43,706 nt of DNA from Gammaproteobacteria bacterium (lineage in GTDB: Bacteria > Pseudomonadota > Gammaproteobacteria > Steroidobacterales > Steroidobacteraceae), in assembly GCA_029865465.1 (NCBI GenBank), contig JAOUGW010000002.1, positions 1-43,706 on the forward strand. The letters run 5' to 3'. The notes under the pieces are model-generated. The model did no database searches and was not told the origin of the DNA. It saw only the letters and a list, made by a program, of their open reading frames with translations. The position numbers and the translations under genes were made by a program. Shown piece by piece: positions 16,408 through 25,674 of this stretch; position 1 is the first letter of the stretch, and each line of letters begins with the position of its first letter.

Positions 16408-17072
16408 ATGTACCGTGCCAATCCATCCTGGCTGCCTGCCGGCCTGCTTCTCGTCCTCACTGCCATGCCTGCATCCGCCTCGCCTGCGGAGAGTCGGAGC
16501 GAGCGCACGACGATCGCCGAGCGATCCGGGTTGACTCGCACCGGCCGCGACCACGAAGTGGAAAGATTGTGCGCTGCATTTGCCGCGCGCTGGCACGGCA
16601 AGGCGCGCTGCTTCGAGTTCGGGCGCTCGCCAGAGAACCGGCCGTTGCTCGCTGTCGCCGTGTCGGACGATGGCGTCCTCCCCGAGTTCGTCCGTGCCGA
16701 CGATCCGGCCTCCGGCCTTGCCGCGGAGGTGCGCTCGCCCCGCTACAGTCTCAGCTATTGGGCCACCCGCAACCGCTTCGGCGGCCTGGTCGAGACGCAC
16801 TCCTGGCAGGAATATCCATGATGTTCGTGCCGATTGCGCAGCCGAAGGCGCGGCTGGTGATGTCGCTGCTGGAGCCGCAGGCGCCAGACTCGTTCCTGTC
16901 ATGGGGCTATTTCAGCACGGCTTTCGAACGCAACGAGTACGTGGAGAACTACGTCATCGAGGCCGTGGCGCGCCAGATGCTGTCGCAGGACGCGGCGCTC
17001 ACGGAGGAGTTCGAGCGGCGGTTGCGCGAGGATCCGCTGCGCACGCAGGAATCCAGGGCGGGCCGGAGAGAC
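16408..17072 (+). pseudogene. Decayed M14-family zinc carboxypeptidase
   Basis: N-terminal piece RTGRDHEVERLCAAFAARWHGKARCFEFGRSPENRPLLAVAVSDD joins directly to the late catalytic-domain piece SYWATRNRFGGLVETHSWQEYP, then shifts frame to the C-terminal piece MFVPIAQPKARLVMSLLEPQAPDSFLSWGYFSTAFERNEYVENYVIEAVARQML. The zinc-ligand core is missing. Confidence 0.7.
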
Positions 17073-17073
17073 C

Positions 17074-17874
17074 CTACTGCTGCAGCGGCTGCAGGTCGAG
17101 GATCGAGTTCAGCACCGTGCCGAGCAGCGAGTCGGAACCGTTGGCATTGTTGCCATAGGTGCGACGCCCGTAGTAGCCGTCCTCATAGCCCCGCTGGAAT
17201 CCCTCGCGGAAGTAGTAGTTGTAGTCGTCCTGCCGCACGTAGCGGCCGTCGAAGCCGTAGTTGGAGTCCTGGTAGGCGAACGATCCCCGGTAATCGAAGC
17301 GCCAGTGGTCCTGCTTGTCCGCGCGCCCCGCCTGGTAGCCTTTCTGGTAGCCGGTGTTCGAGGCCTGCCGGAGCTGGTTGGCGCCGTACTGATTGGTCTG
17401 GTAGTTGTTGTCGCCCCGGCGGTACTGGTAGGTCGGAGGCGTGTAGTAGTACGGGTCGTTGTCGTAGTCGTAGCGGTCATTCTCGAGGCGCGCCTGCTGT
17501 TGACGCAGTTGCTCGTAGTACGCCTGCTGGTAGCGGTAATGGGCCAGTCGCTTCTGTTTCTCCAGCTGCTGCGCGTTGCGCAGCGCAATCGCCTGCTGTT
17601 GCGCGATACGCTGGTTGTACTCTGCGATGAGCCTCTTCTGCTGGCGGATACGCTCCTGTTGCTCCTGCTGCGAGAGGCGATGATGCTGCTTGTCCTTCGC
17701 CTCTTTCTTTTCGTCTTTCTGCTCTTGCTGGTCTTGTTTGTGCTGCTGTGCCTCGGCCTTGTGCGGGGCCGACACTTCCTGTCCGTACTGGGCGTGGCTC
17801 GCGAAGCTCATGGTCGCCAGCGCCGTGCTCAGCGCGACCGTCAATCCAAGGCGAGTCAGGGCGCTGGTCTTCAT
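17074..17874 (-). CDS. Secreted Q/Y/R-rich low-complexity protein
   Basis: Signal peptide MKTSALTRLGLTVALSTALATMSFASHAQ followed by Q/K-rich coil and Tyr-rich tail. Confidence 0.7.
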   Translation of the reverse strand: MKTSALTRLGLTVALSTALATMSFASHAQYGQEVSAPHKAEAQQHKQDQQEQKDEKKEAKDKQHHRLSQQEQQERIRQQKRLIAEYNQRIAQQQAIALRNAQQLEKQKRLAHYRYQQAYYEQLRQQQARLENDRYDYDNDPYYYTPPTYQYRRGDNNYQTNQYGANQLRQASNTGYQKGYQAGRADKQDHWRFDYRGSFAYQDSNYGFDGRYVRQDDYNYYFREGFQRGYEDGYYGRRTYGNNANGSDSLLGTVLNSILDLQPLQQ

Positions 17875-18162
17875 CGCATGTCTCCGCAACTGGACCGACC
17901 CATCTGTCGGCAGTAAAGACGGGTCGTACTGACCCCGTCTACTCAGCGTATGCCCTGGGATCCGGATTCATCTGTACGGCAAGACACAGTCGGGACGTCG
18001 CCGCGGCGCCGGTTCGAGGTCGACACGGGCAAGGCTGTGCGCCTGTTCACAGTCCGGCCACGATTCTGCGGACTCGCGGCGAGCCGTTGCTAGCATGCGC
18101 AGCACACGAGACCCGGCGTCGGGCCATCCGGGCTGCGAACGGCCGCATAGGAGTGAAGACCC

Positions 18163-18597
18163 GTGAGACGCTTGCTTGTCGCCCTCATCGCATCGGTTGT
18201 CGCTGTTCCGGCGTTCGGCACCGACGTCAGCGCCTCGATCGGGATCAGCCAGCCCGGTCTGTACGGGCAGATCAACATTGGCGATTTTCCGCGGCCGGCT
18301 GTGATCTATGCCGAGCCGGTCTGGGTCCAGCGCCCGCCGAAGGTCGCCTATCTGCAGCCGATCTACCTGCGCGTGCCGCCGGGCCACGAGAAGCACTGGA
18401 GCAAGCACTGCGGCAAGTATGGCGCGTGCGGCCGCCCGGTCTATTTCGTGCGCGAGGACTGGTACCAGGCACAGTACGTGCCGCGCTACAGGCAGCAAGA
18501 GTATTACGCTCGCGGCGCGAGCGATGAGCACGACTCGGAGCGCGGTCATGGCAACGGCAAGAGCAAGGGCCACGGCCGCGAGCGCGGCGATGACTGA
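18163..18597 (+). CDS. Secreted hypothetical protein, basic/His/Gly-rich C-terminus
   Basis: Signal peptide MRRLLVALIASVVAVPAFGT, PPGHEKHWSKHCGKYGACGRPVYFV core, tail HDSERGHGNGKSKGHGRERGDD. Confidence 0.7.
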   Translation: MRRLLVALIASVVAVPAFGTDVSASIGISQPGLYGQINIGDFPRPAVIYAEPVWVQRPPKVAYLQPIYLRVPPGHEKHWSKHCGKYGACGRPVYFVREDWYQAQYVPRYRQQEYYARGASDEHDSERGHGNGKSKGHGRERGDD

Positions 18598-18634
18598 TCG
18601 CCGCTTCCCAGTTGCGTGAGTCTGCTCGGGCTGG

Positions 18635-20443
18635 CTAGCCGGCCGACGGCGAAGCCGGGCGGCTGCTCAAGTCGCGCAGCATTTCGATGAAGGCGGGATC
18701 GTCGCGCAGGGAGACCAGGTCCGGGTCGTTCTGCATCCAGCCGAAATTGGTGTAACCGGCTTCGACGGCCTGGCGCAGCGCGTCGATGGCCCGGCTCGAC
18801 TCGCCAAGACCGACGTACATGCACGCGGCGTTGTAGAGCATGACCGGATCGCCGGGGCTGAGCACGAGTGCCTTGGCGCCCTCGCGGATCGCCTCTTCCT
18901 TGCGACCAGCCCAGCCGAGCTTGCTCGCGTAGATCAATCGCGCGCGCGCATCGTCGGGATTCTGCAGCAGGTAATTCGGCATGATTTCGAGCAGGCGACG
19001 ATAGACCGTTGCCGCTTCTTCGTCGCGCCCGAGCCCGGCGCATGTTTGCGCCACGTCCAGGTGGCCCGCATAGAAGCTCGGCTTGATCTCGGCCACGCGC
19101 CGGAAGAGGTCGAGCGCCTGTTCGAGCTTGCCCTCGGTGAAGTAGATCCGCCCGAGCGTCCAGTGCGCGATGAAGTCATCGGGGTCGATTTCGATCGCCT
19201 TGGTGCACGAGGCGGTGGCCTCGTTCAGCTTGCCCCAGAGAAAATAGGACAGTCCCATCGCCCGGTACGCTTCCGACAGGTTGTTGTCGTACATCAGCGC
19301 CTTGAAGCTGAGTTCCTGCGCCAGTTCGCGATAACGCTCCTCGCGCGCGATCAGCTGGTACATCTGGCCGTAGGCGCTGGAGCAACCGGCATACGCGGAC
19401 GCGTAACGCGAGTCGAGTTCGATCGCCTTCTCGAACAGCTGGATCGCGTATTCGACGCTGCGCTTGGTCAGCCGGTAGAGCTGGTCCTGGCCACGCAGGT
19501 AAAGGTCGTAGGCTTCCGCATTGAGGGTCTGCCGCTTGGTGAGCGACAGTCGTTCCGAGAAAGTGAGCTTGAGCTTCAGTGCCTCGACGATCTGCTGGGC
19601 GACCTGCTCCTGGATGTCGAAGATATCGTCGAGCTTGCCCTTGTAGGTGTTGCCCCAGAGCTGCAGGTTGGTCACGACGTCGACGAGCTGCACGGTAATG
19701 CGCACCGAATCCTGGAACCGGCGGACGCCACCGCCGACGATGTAGCGTGCGCCGAGCGCATTGCCGATCGCGAGCACGTCCTGGCCCCGGCCCTTGTGCT
19801 GCATCGAGGCCCAGCGTGAAATCAGGTTGATCTCGCTCACGAGCGACAGCCTCGCGATCAGTTCCTCGGTCAGCCCGTCGCTGAAGTAGTCGGTCTCGGG
19901 ATCCGGGCTGATGTTGTCGAACGGCAGCACGGCCACCGCCCCGCGCTCCGGGAGGGAGTCGGCCGCATGCGCTGCGGCGGCAGGGGCAGGTCGTGTTTCC
20001 GCACCGGCGCCGGCAGCAGGCTGCGGGCGCATGATGGTGACGCCCAGGCCCGTCAGCGAGCGCAGGACGGCCTGCAGGTTTTCCTCTGGATCGCCGTGGT
20101 AGAACTCGATGTGCTGGATGCCGGCGAGCGGGTACTTGAGGCCGAGTGGAATCGTCGTCGGCTCGAGGTGAACGGGCAGGATGTTGCCCTTGCGTTCGCT
20201 CGTCAGCATCACTTCCTTCGCCACGTTGTGGGAGCTGACAGCCGACGGCGAGACCATCAGCAGCAGCACCTTGGCCCCCTCGAGCGCACGCACGATGGAT
20301 TCGCCCCAGAGCGCTGCGCCGTCGATGCCGCCCTGGTCGATCCAGATATTCACGCCGGCGGCCCGCAGTTTGCCGGCAAACTCGAGTACCCGCGCCTTGT
20401 CTTCGCGCGAATAGCTCAGGAAAACATCTGCGGTTTGAGCCAA
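18635..20443 (-). CDS. TIR domain - FlgO/TolB-like linker - TPR repeat protein
   Basis: N-terminus MAQTADVFLSYSREDKARVLEFAGKLRAAGVNIWIDQGGI (TIR), then AVAVLPFDNISPDPETDYFSDGLTEELIARLS (adenylate-cyclase-associated linker), then repeated TPR units. Confidence 0.87.
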   Translation of the reverse strand: MAQTADVFLSYSREDKARVLEFAGKLRAAGVNIWIDQGGIDGAALWGESIVRALEGAKVLLLMVSPSAVSSHNVAKEVMLTSERKGNILPVHLEPTTIPLGLKYPLAGIQHIEFYHGDPEENLQAVLRSLTGLGVTIMRPQPAAGAGAETRPAPAAAAHAADSLPERGAVAVLPFDNISPDPETDYFSDGLTEELIARLSLVSEINLISRWASMQHKGRGQDVLAIGNALGARYIVGGGVRRFQDSVRITVQLVDVVTNLQLWGNTYKGKLDDIFDIQEQVAQQIVEALKLKLTFSERLSLTKRQTLNAEAYDLYLRGQDQLYRLTKRSVEYAIQLFEKAIELDSRYASAYAGCSSAYGQMYQLIAREERYRELAQELSFKALMYDNNLSEAYRAMGLSYFLWGKLNEATASCTKAIEIDPDDFIAHWTLGRIYFTEGKLEQALDLFRRVAEIKPSFYAGHLDVAQTCAGLGRDEEAATVYRRLLEIMPNYLLQNPDDARARLIYASKLGWAGRKEEAIREGAKALVLSPGDPVMLYNAACMYVGLGESSRAIDALRQAVEAGYTNFGWMQNDPDLVSLRDDPAFIEMLRDLSSRPASPSAG

Positions 20444-20706
20444 GTTCTTGCCCTGGTGCGTCCAAGGTCCTGTGGAGCGGGCAGGTCGGCGTCGAGGCCT
20501 CTTCTGAGCCCAAGGCTAGCGGATACGCGGCGGTGTGCAAAGCAGAGGGCGGACCGCTGCCGTTCGATGCAGCGACGTGCGCTGCTAACTGTATGAAAAG
20601 AAAAGCATTATTATCTCCACACGCTGCAGCTCAAAGCCCGCGGCCAGCGCGAGTGACGGCGGCAGCGTCGTACGAGCGTCCATCGCCGCCGGGCCGGCCG
20701 ATCCGG

Positions 20707-23541
20707 TCAGCCTGCTGCCGAACGCGGCCGGAGGTCCGCCACGCGATAGCGACCGGTCGCGGTGAGGTCGGTGCGTGCAGCGCGCTCCGCCACCCGCAGG
20801 TTGGCGCGGCGATCCATGAACGGGGTCCGAGCCACGACGTCGAGCGTGCTCGAGCGGGCAAAGAGGAATCCCTGGCCCGCTACGCAGCCGAGGCCCAGCA
20901 GGGTCGCCACCTGGCTTTCGTTCTCGATGCCTTCGGCGACCGTCTCGAGGCCGAGCGTCGTCGCGAGCATCACGACGGCACGCGCCAGTTCTGGACCGCC
21001 GTCGTGCTCGGTCAGCCGGCTCACGAACGCGCGATCGATCTTCAGGATGTCGATGGGGAACCGGTGCAGGTACGAGAGCGACGAGTAACCCATGCCGAAG
21101 TCGTCGATCGCGAGGCGCACGCCGAGCGCTTTCAGCTCGCGGAAGCGTTCCAGGTTGGCCTCCGTGTTCTGCATGATCGTGCTCTCGGTGAACTCGATCA
21201 CGAGGCTGCCGGGGTCGAGCCCTGATACCTCGAGTGCATGGCGCACATCCCCGACGAGGTCGCCCTGCTGCAGGTGGCGGCCGGAAATGTTCACGGCCAC
21301 GCGCAGGCCGGTGCCAGCCTCGACGGAATCGCGCCACGCTCGAATCTGTGTGCACGCGTCGACGAGGACGCGACGACCCAGTTCGACGATCCGGCCGGAT
21401 TCCTCGGCGATCGAAATGAACGCGCCTGGCATGACGATGCCCCGCTGCGGGTGATCCCACCGAACCAGGGCTTCGACGCCGAGCAGCTCGCGGCTCACCA
21501 GGTCGACGACGGGCTGGAACTCGACGAAGAACTCGTCACGGACGAACGCGAGGTCGATGTCCTGCTCGAGTCGCAGGCGGTCGTGCAGCTGTTCCTGCAT
21601 GTGCGGCTGGAACAACACGCAGCGCGCCTTGCCGGCCGCCTTCGCGTGGTACATGGCGATGTCGGCTTTGCGGAGCAACTGCTCGGCATCGTCACCCGGC
21701 TGTGAGCACGCGGCACCGATGCTCGCCGTCGCGTCGGTTTCCCGGCCGTCGACCAGCAGCGGTCGGCTGAACGCCGCGGTAATCGGCGCCGCGATGCGCT
21801 CGACGTCCACATCGCTGTGGATATCTTCCAGCAGGATCGCGAATTCGTCGCCGCCCAGGCGTGCCACGGTGTCCGATGGCCGCGTCGACTTGACCAGCCG
21901 CTGCGCCGCTGCCTGCAACATGCGGTCGCCGGCGTCGTGTCCGAGCGAGTCATTGACGGTCTTGAAGTTGTCGAGGTCGAGGAACATGACGGCGACTCGC
22001 TGCTGCGTCCGTTGCGCCAGCGCCAGCGCGTGCTCGACCCGGTTCCAGAAGAGGCTGCGATTCGCCAGCAGCGTCAGCGGGTCGTGGAACGCCAGTTTGC
22101 GCAGCTGTTCTTCCAGGGCCCGGCGCTCGCTGACGTCGCGGAAGTTCAGCGCCAGCCCGCCAATGGCCGGATCGTCCATCAGGTTGCTGCCGACGCACTC
22201 GAGGGTGCTGCGCCGTTCGCCCGTCTCGACGACCAGTTCGATCGGCCCGACGACCCGCCCGTGCGTTGCCGCCACCTCGGCGAGGAACGCGGCCAGCCGC
22301 TCGTTGTCGCCATCGGCCCAGCGCTCGAGGAGGTTCCGGCCCACCAGGTCGTCCGGGTGGGTCGCAAAGGTGCGTTCGGCCGCCGGCGAGGCGAACAGCA
22401 GCGTTCCCTCTGCGTTGGTGATCATGATCACGTCGGAGGCGTTCTTGATCAGTGATGCGTACCGGGCTTCGACGATGTCGGCGGCGCGTTGCTCGCGCAG
22501 CAGGGCGTCGTCGCGCGAGAGCACGCCCTGGCGCACCACGACCAGCGACGTCAGCACGAAGATGATGACGGTCATCGTGTTCACGGGGCTGACGGCCGTG
22601 CTGCTTTCCACGTACACCAGCACCAGGAACGACACCATCATGGCGATGTACGGCATCCCTTCGACGAGTGCGATGCTGAATGCACTCGGGGCGCGGCGTA
22701 CGCCGGGCTCGCCCCGCAGCTGCTCGCGCGCAGCAGCCGCAAGCCAGACGTAGCACGACAGGTAAATGACATCCGAGACGCTGCCCGGAATGTAGCTGCC
22801 GTCCACCTTGGACATGGCCCAGACGATGTCGGCCACGGACATCGACGAAAAGCCGAGAGTGAGCAGCAGCAGGGCGTGGCGGCGGATGGGCGTGGCGCCC
22901 GAGTGCATCAGCAGCACGCCGCAGGCCAGCAGCATGAGGCAATTGAGGCCGATGTAACTCTGTGCCAGCACGTACTTGAGCACGTCAGGTTCGCGCTGGG
23001 CGTCCGCCGTCGGCGAGATCACGAGGAACCAGAAGAATGCGCCGAATCCCAGCATGAGGATCGCGGTGTCGAGTCCGAGCCGGACCCATTGCACTCGAAC
23101 GGCGGCGGTGCGGATCACCGTCAGCACCGCGGCGAAGACGAGCGGGTAGAACCCCAGGAAGAACACGTCGCCGAGCGACGGGAACGGGTCGATCCCGTAC
23201 AGCCAGTAAGTCGAATGCAGCAGGTTGCCTGTGCTGTAGGTGGCCAGCGCGGCCGTTAGCAGCCACCAGGTACGGCGCGGGCCCGGGTCGGCGGAGCCGT
23301 GCGCGGCAGCCCCGGTCAGGATGGCCACGCAGATGCTCGCCGCCGAATCGGAATACAGGTTGAAGACGTCGAGCCACGGCGATGAAAGACCGTCGATCAG
23401 GATCAGCGCGATGGCGATAGCGATGTAGACGAACAACCCGACGGCAACGGCGCCGGTCCAGCCGGCGCCGAACCGCTCGCACTTCGTCATCCCGTCGTTC
23501 TCTGGCCGCCTTGGCGACATTCTTCTGCGAGCCTCTTCCAA
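20707..23541 (-). CDS. Membrane-anchored PAS-GGDEF-EAL cyclic-di-GMP turnover protein
   Basis: N-terminal multi-TM sensor region, PAS-like region, ARLGGDEFAILLED and FQPVVDLVSRELLGVEALVRWDHP motifs. Start could also be MTKCERF at 23490. Confidence 0.9.
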   Translation of the reverse strand: MEEARRRMSPRRPENDGMTKCERFGAGWTGAVAVGLFVYIAIAIALILIDGLSSPWLDVFNLYSDSAASICVAILTGAAAHGSADPGPRRTWWLLTAALATYSTGNLLHSTYWLYGIDPFPSLGDVFFLGFYPLVFAAVLTVIRTAAVRVQWVRLGLDTAILMLGFGAFFWFLVISPTADAQREPDVLKYVLAQSYIGLNCLMLLACGVLLMHSGATPIRRHALLLLTLGFSSMSVADIVWAMSKVDGSYIPGSVSDVIYLSCYVWLAAAAREQLRGEPGVRRAPSAFSIALVEGMPYIAMMVSFLVLVYVESSTAVSPVNTMTVIIFVLTSLVVVRQGVLSRDDALLREQRAADIVEARYASLIKNASDVIMITNAEGTLLFASPAAERTFATHPDDLVGRNLLERWADGDNERLAAFLAEVAATHGRVVGPIELVVETGERRSTLECVGSNLMDDPAIGGLALNFRDVSERRALEEQLRKLAFHDPLTLLANRSLFWNRVEHALALAQRTQQRVAVMFLDLDNFKTVNDSLGHDAGDRMLQAAAQRLVKSTRPSDTVARLGGDEFAILLEDIHSDVDVERIAAPITAAFSRPLLVDGRETDATASIGAACSQPGDDAEQLLRKADIAMYHAKAAGKARCVLFQPHMQEQLHDRLRLEQDIDLAFVRDEFFVEFQPVVDLVSRELLGVEALVRWDHPQRGIVMPGAFISIAEESGRIVELGRRVLVDACTQIRAWRDSVEAGTGLRVAVNISGRHLQQGDLVGDVRHALEVSGLDPGSLVIEFTESTIMQNTEANLERFRELKALGVRLAIDDFGMGYSSLSYLHRFPIDILKIDRAFVSRLTEHDGGPELARAVVMLATTLGLETVAEGIENESQVATLLGLGCVAGQGFLFARSSTLDVVARTPFMDRRANLRVAERAARTDLTATGRYRVADLRPRSAAG

Positions 23542-23681
23542 ACGCGGCAGCCCCTTGGATCTGGTACATCTAGCCCGAGGGGTTCAGCAAGGGTCTGTGA
23601 CACGCGTACGAATATGTCGACTCCGCTCGTGACGCAGTTCACAGGCCGGGCCGCCCCCCGGCAGCGTCGGTTTTCGTCGCC

Positions 23682-23721
23682 GATTGCAGGGTCGCTGATT
23701 GCGGATTGCAGGGTCGCTGAT
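23682..23721. repeat. Tandem direct repeat, two copies of gattgcagggtcgctgat (period 22)
   Basis: Copies at 23682-23699 and 23704-23721 are identical over 18 nt. Confidence 0.9.
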
Positions 23722-23909
23722 CGTGCGGAGAGAGGCGGCGCCGGGCTGCGCAGACGGGCATCAGGCCGCTCCGAAATGTGAACCCGGCGCGATTCTTCCG
23801 CCGGCTGATATGTCACATTCGCCGCGAATTGTGGCAGGCTGCCGGCCGCTTCGACGCTGGCTCAAGAGATGGGCGGGCGGCCCGGGGCTGCGAGACTCGT
23901 GAAGGAGCG

Positions 23910-24785
23910 ATGGACGACATGCGGAGTTGGCACAAGAGGATCGGCTCGACGGCGTTGGCGGGCTTACTGCTGACCGTGTTTGCATCGACGGCCGCCCTGG
24001 CAGCAGCGCAAGGAACCGCGCTGCCCGGGACGATCCCGGACGTGCGCTCCCACGCCTATTACGTCCTCGACGAGTCCGCCGCGTCGGTGCTCGCCGCGCG
24101 CAATGAGCACATCGCCGTTCCGATCGCCTCCATCACCAAGCTGATGACTGCCCTGGTCGTGCTCGAGGGCGGCCAGTCGATGGACCAGCTCGTGACCATC
24201 AACGCCGACGACGTGCGTGGCACCGCCGGCAATGCCTCGCGGCTCGCTTCCGGTTACAAGCTGAGCCGGCGAGACCTGCTGCACCTGGCCCTGATGTCGT
24301 CCGAGAACCGTGCCGCGTACGCGCTGTGCCGGGCCTATCCTCGCGGTCTGCGCGCCTGCGTGCAGGCCATGAACAAGAAGGCCGTTGCACTCGGCATGAC
24401 CTCGGCCCATTTCGTCGAGCCCACGGGCCTGTCGAGCGGCAACGTGGCGAGCCCCGTGGACCTGGCCAAGCTGGTGCTGGCGGCCGCAGGCAACCGGACG
24501 ATCCGCGACTACTCGACCTCTGCCGGGCACACGGTGACGGTCAACCGACGACAACTCGAGTTCCACAACACCAATCTGCTGGTGGCGAACCCGGCCTGGC
24601 GAGTCGACGTGCAGAAGACCGGCTACATCCCGGAGGCCGGGCGCTGCCTCGTGATGCAGACCGTCATCGACGGCCGCCCGGTCGTGATGGTGCTGCTCAA
24701 CTCCTATGGCAAGTACACGCGAATCGCGGATGCCAAGCGGGTCCGGACCTGGCTCGAGTCGCGGAGCCGCGTCGCCGCCCTCTAG
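23910..24785 (+). CDS. D-alanyl-D-alanine endopeptidase/carboxypeptidase (PBP7-like S11 family)
   Basis: Active-site motifs SITK, SSEN and KTG in order; signal peptide; RBS aaggagcg before the ATG at 23910. Confidence 0.88.
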   Translation: MDDMRSWHKRIGSTALAGLLLTVFASTAALAAAQGTALPGTIPDVRSHAYYVLDESAASVLAARNEHIAVPIASITKLMTALVVLEGGQSMDQLVTINADDVRGTAGNASRLASGYKLSRRDLLHLALMSSENRAAYALCRAYPRGLRACVQAMNKKAVALGMTSAHFVEPTGLSSGNVASPVDLAKLVLAAAGNRTIRDYSTSAGHTVTVNRRQLEFHNTNLLVANPAWRVDVQKTGYIPEAGRCLVMQTVIDGRPVVMVLLNSYGKYTRIADAKRVRTWLESRSRVAAL

Positions 24786-24841
24786 ACCGGCTGCACACAC
24801 GCAGTGTGATCGTTGCAGCACCGCGCGCGGCGGCGTGAAAT

Positions 24842-24867
24842 AGGGCACACATGACTGTGTGTACCCT
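24842..24867. promoter_or_regulatory. Imperfect inverted repeat / hairpin upstream of the 24886 CDS
   Basis: AGGG-CACACA-TGAC-TGTGTG-TA-CCCT: 10 bp paired with a 2-nt bulge. It ends 18 nt before the ATG. Confidence 0.5.
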
Positions 24868-24885
24868 GTTCACGGAGGACGCCCT

Positions 24886-25377
24886 ATGACGCTGCAGGAC
24901 TGGGGAGCGATCGGCGAGGTCGTCGGAGCGCTGGCCGTGGTCGTCACGCTGGTCTACCTCGCCAAGCAGATCGGCCAGAACACGCGTGCCATGGAAGAGG
25001 CCCGCAAGCTCGCGCTGGCGCAGACCTACCAGGTGCGTTCCGATGCGTTGCAGGCCATGCTGGTGCAGGCCGCCGATTCCGAGTTCATCGGACCGATCAT
25101 CATCAAGCTGACGGAACTCGGTTATCCCGGGGACGTCAACGCGCTGGATTCGTTGACCGATGCGGAACGCGGGCGGTTCCGGATGTGGCAGATCGCCCAG
25201 CAGACGCACTGGGACAACATGCACTACCAGTTCCAGCAGGGCTACCTCGACCACGAGTATTATGAAGACGCGTTCAAGGATCGCGTCGTCAGGCTCGCAC
25301 CGACCTGGAAGGCACTCGGACTGACCAGCGGGCGTCGCAGCTTCTTCGCCGAGATCGACCGTCTGTCGCAGCGGTGA
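24886..25377 (+). CDS. Hypothetical protein with single N-terminal TM helix
   Basis: MTLQDWGAIGEVVGALAVVVTLVYLAKQIGQNTRAMEEARK; RBS acggagga before the ATG. Confidence 0.7.
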   Translation: MTLQDWGAIGEVVGALAVVVTLVYLAKQIGQNTRAMEEARKLALAQTYQVRSDALQAMLVQAADSEFIGPIIIKLTELGYPGDVNALDSLTDAERGRFRMWQIAQQTHWDNMHYQFQQGYLDHEYYEDAFKDRVVRLAPTWKALGLTSGRRSFFAEIDRLSQR

Positions 25378-25674
25378 CGAAGTGGTCGGCCATCAGCCGC
25401 TGATGCCTGCGCCGCGACGCCAGACGCGAGAATCCGTGCATTCATTGCTCCAGGCGCCTGCCGCCCGCTACCTAGTCCCGGGTGCCGCTGTCATCAAGTA
25501 ATTCGACTGGCTCCAGATTGCGTTCGGCCGGTGCGAGGCCGACGGTGTCGGCAATCAGCGGCGCTTCCTCAAGTGCGGATTGCCCGGGTGCGAGAACGGA
25601 CTAGACTTTCCCGGCGGGGCAATGGATCTGCCGAATGTCAGCTCCGGCAGGCCGTTGCCGCCTGGCTCCGCCCG

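Noticed and set aside
16332-17630. 432-aa plus-strand ORF
   Set aside because: Only the middle piece (about 16818-17070) matches M14; the rest is shadow sequence, including antisense to the Q/Y-rich gene.
17305-17916. Leu/Val-rich 203-aa plus-strand ORF resembling a membrane protein
   Set aside because: Antisense of the Gln/Lys/Tyr codons of the 17074-17874 gene, which has a clear signal peptide.
19176-20540. 454-aa minus-strand ORF overlapping the TIR-TPR gene
   Set aside because: Arg/Pro/Ala-rich alternative frame of the TIR-TPR gene with no recognisable domain.
21557-22753. 398-aa plus-strand Ser/Arg-rich ORF
   Set aside because: Antisense shadow of the GGDEF/EAL gene; composition typical of high-GC antisense frames.
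23682-23721. Possible CRISPR-like array
   Set aside because: Only two copies with a 4-nt gap, so no spacers; recorded as a simple tandem repeat.
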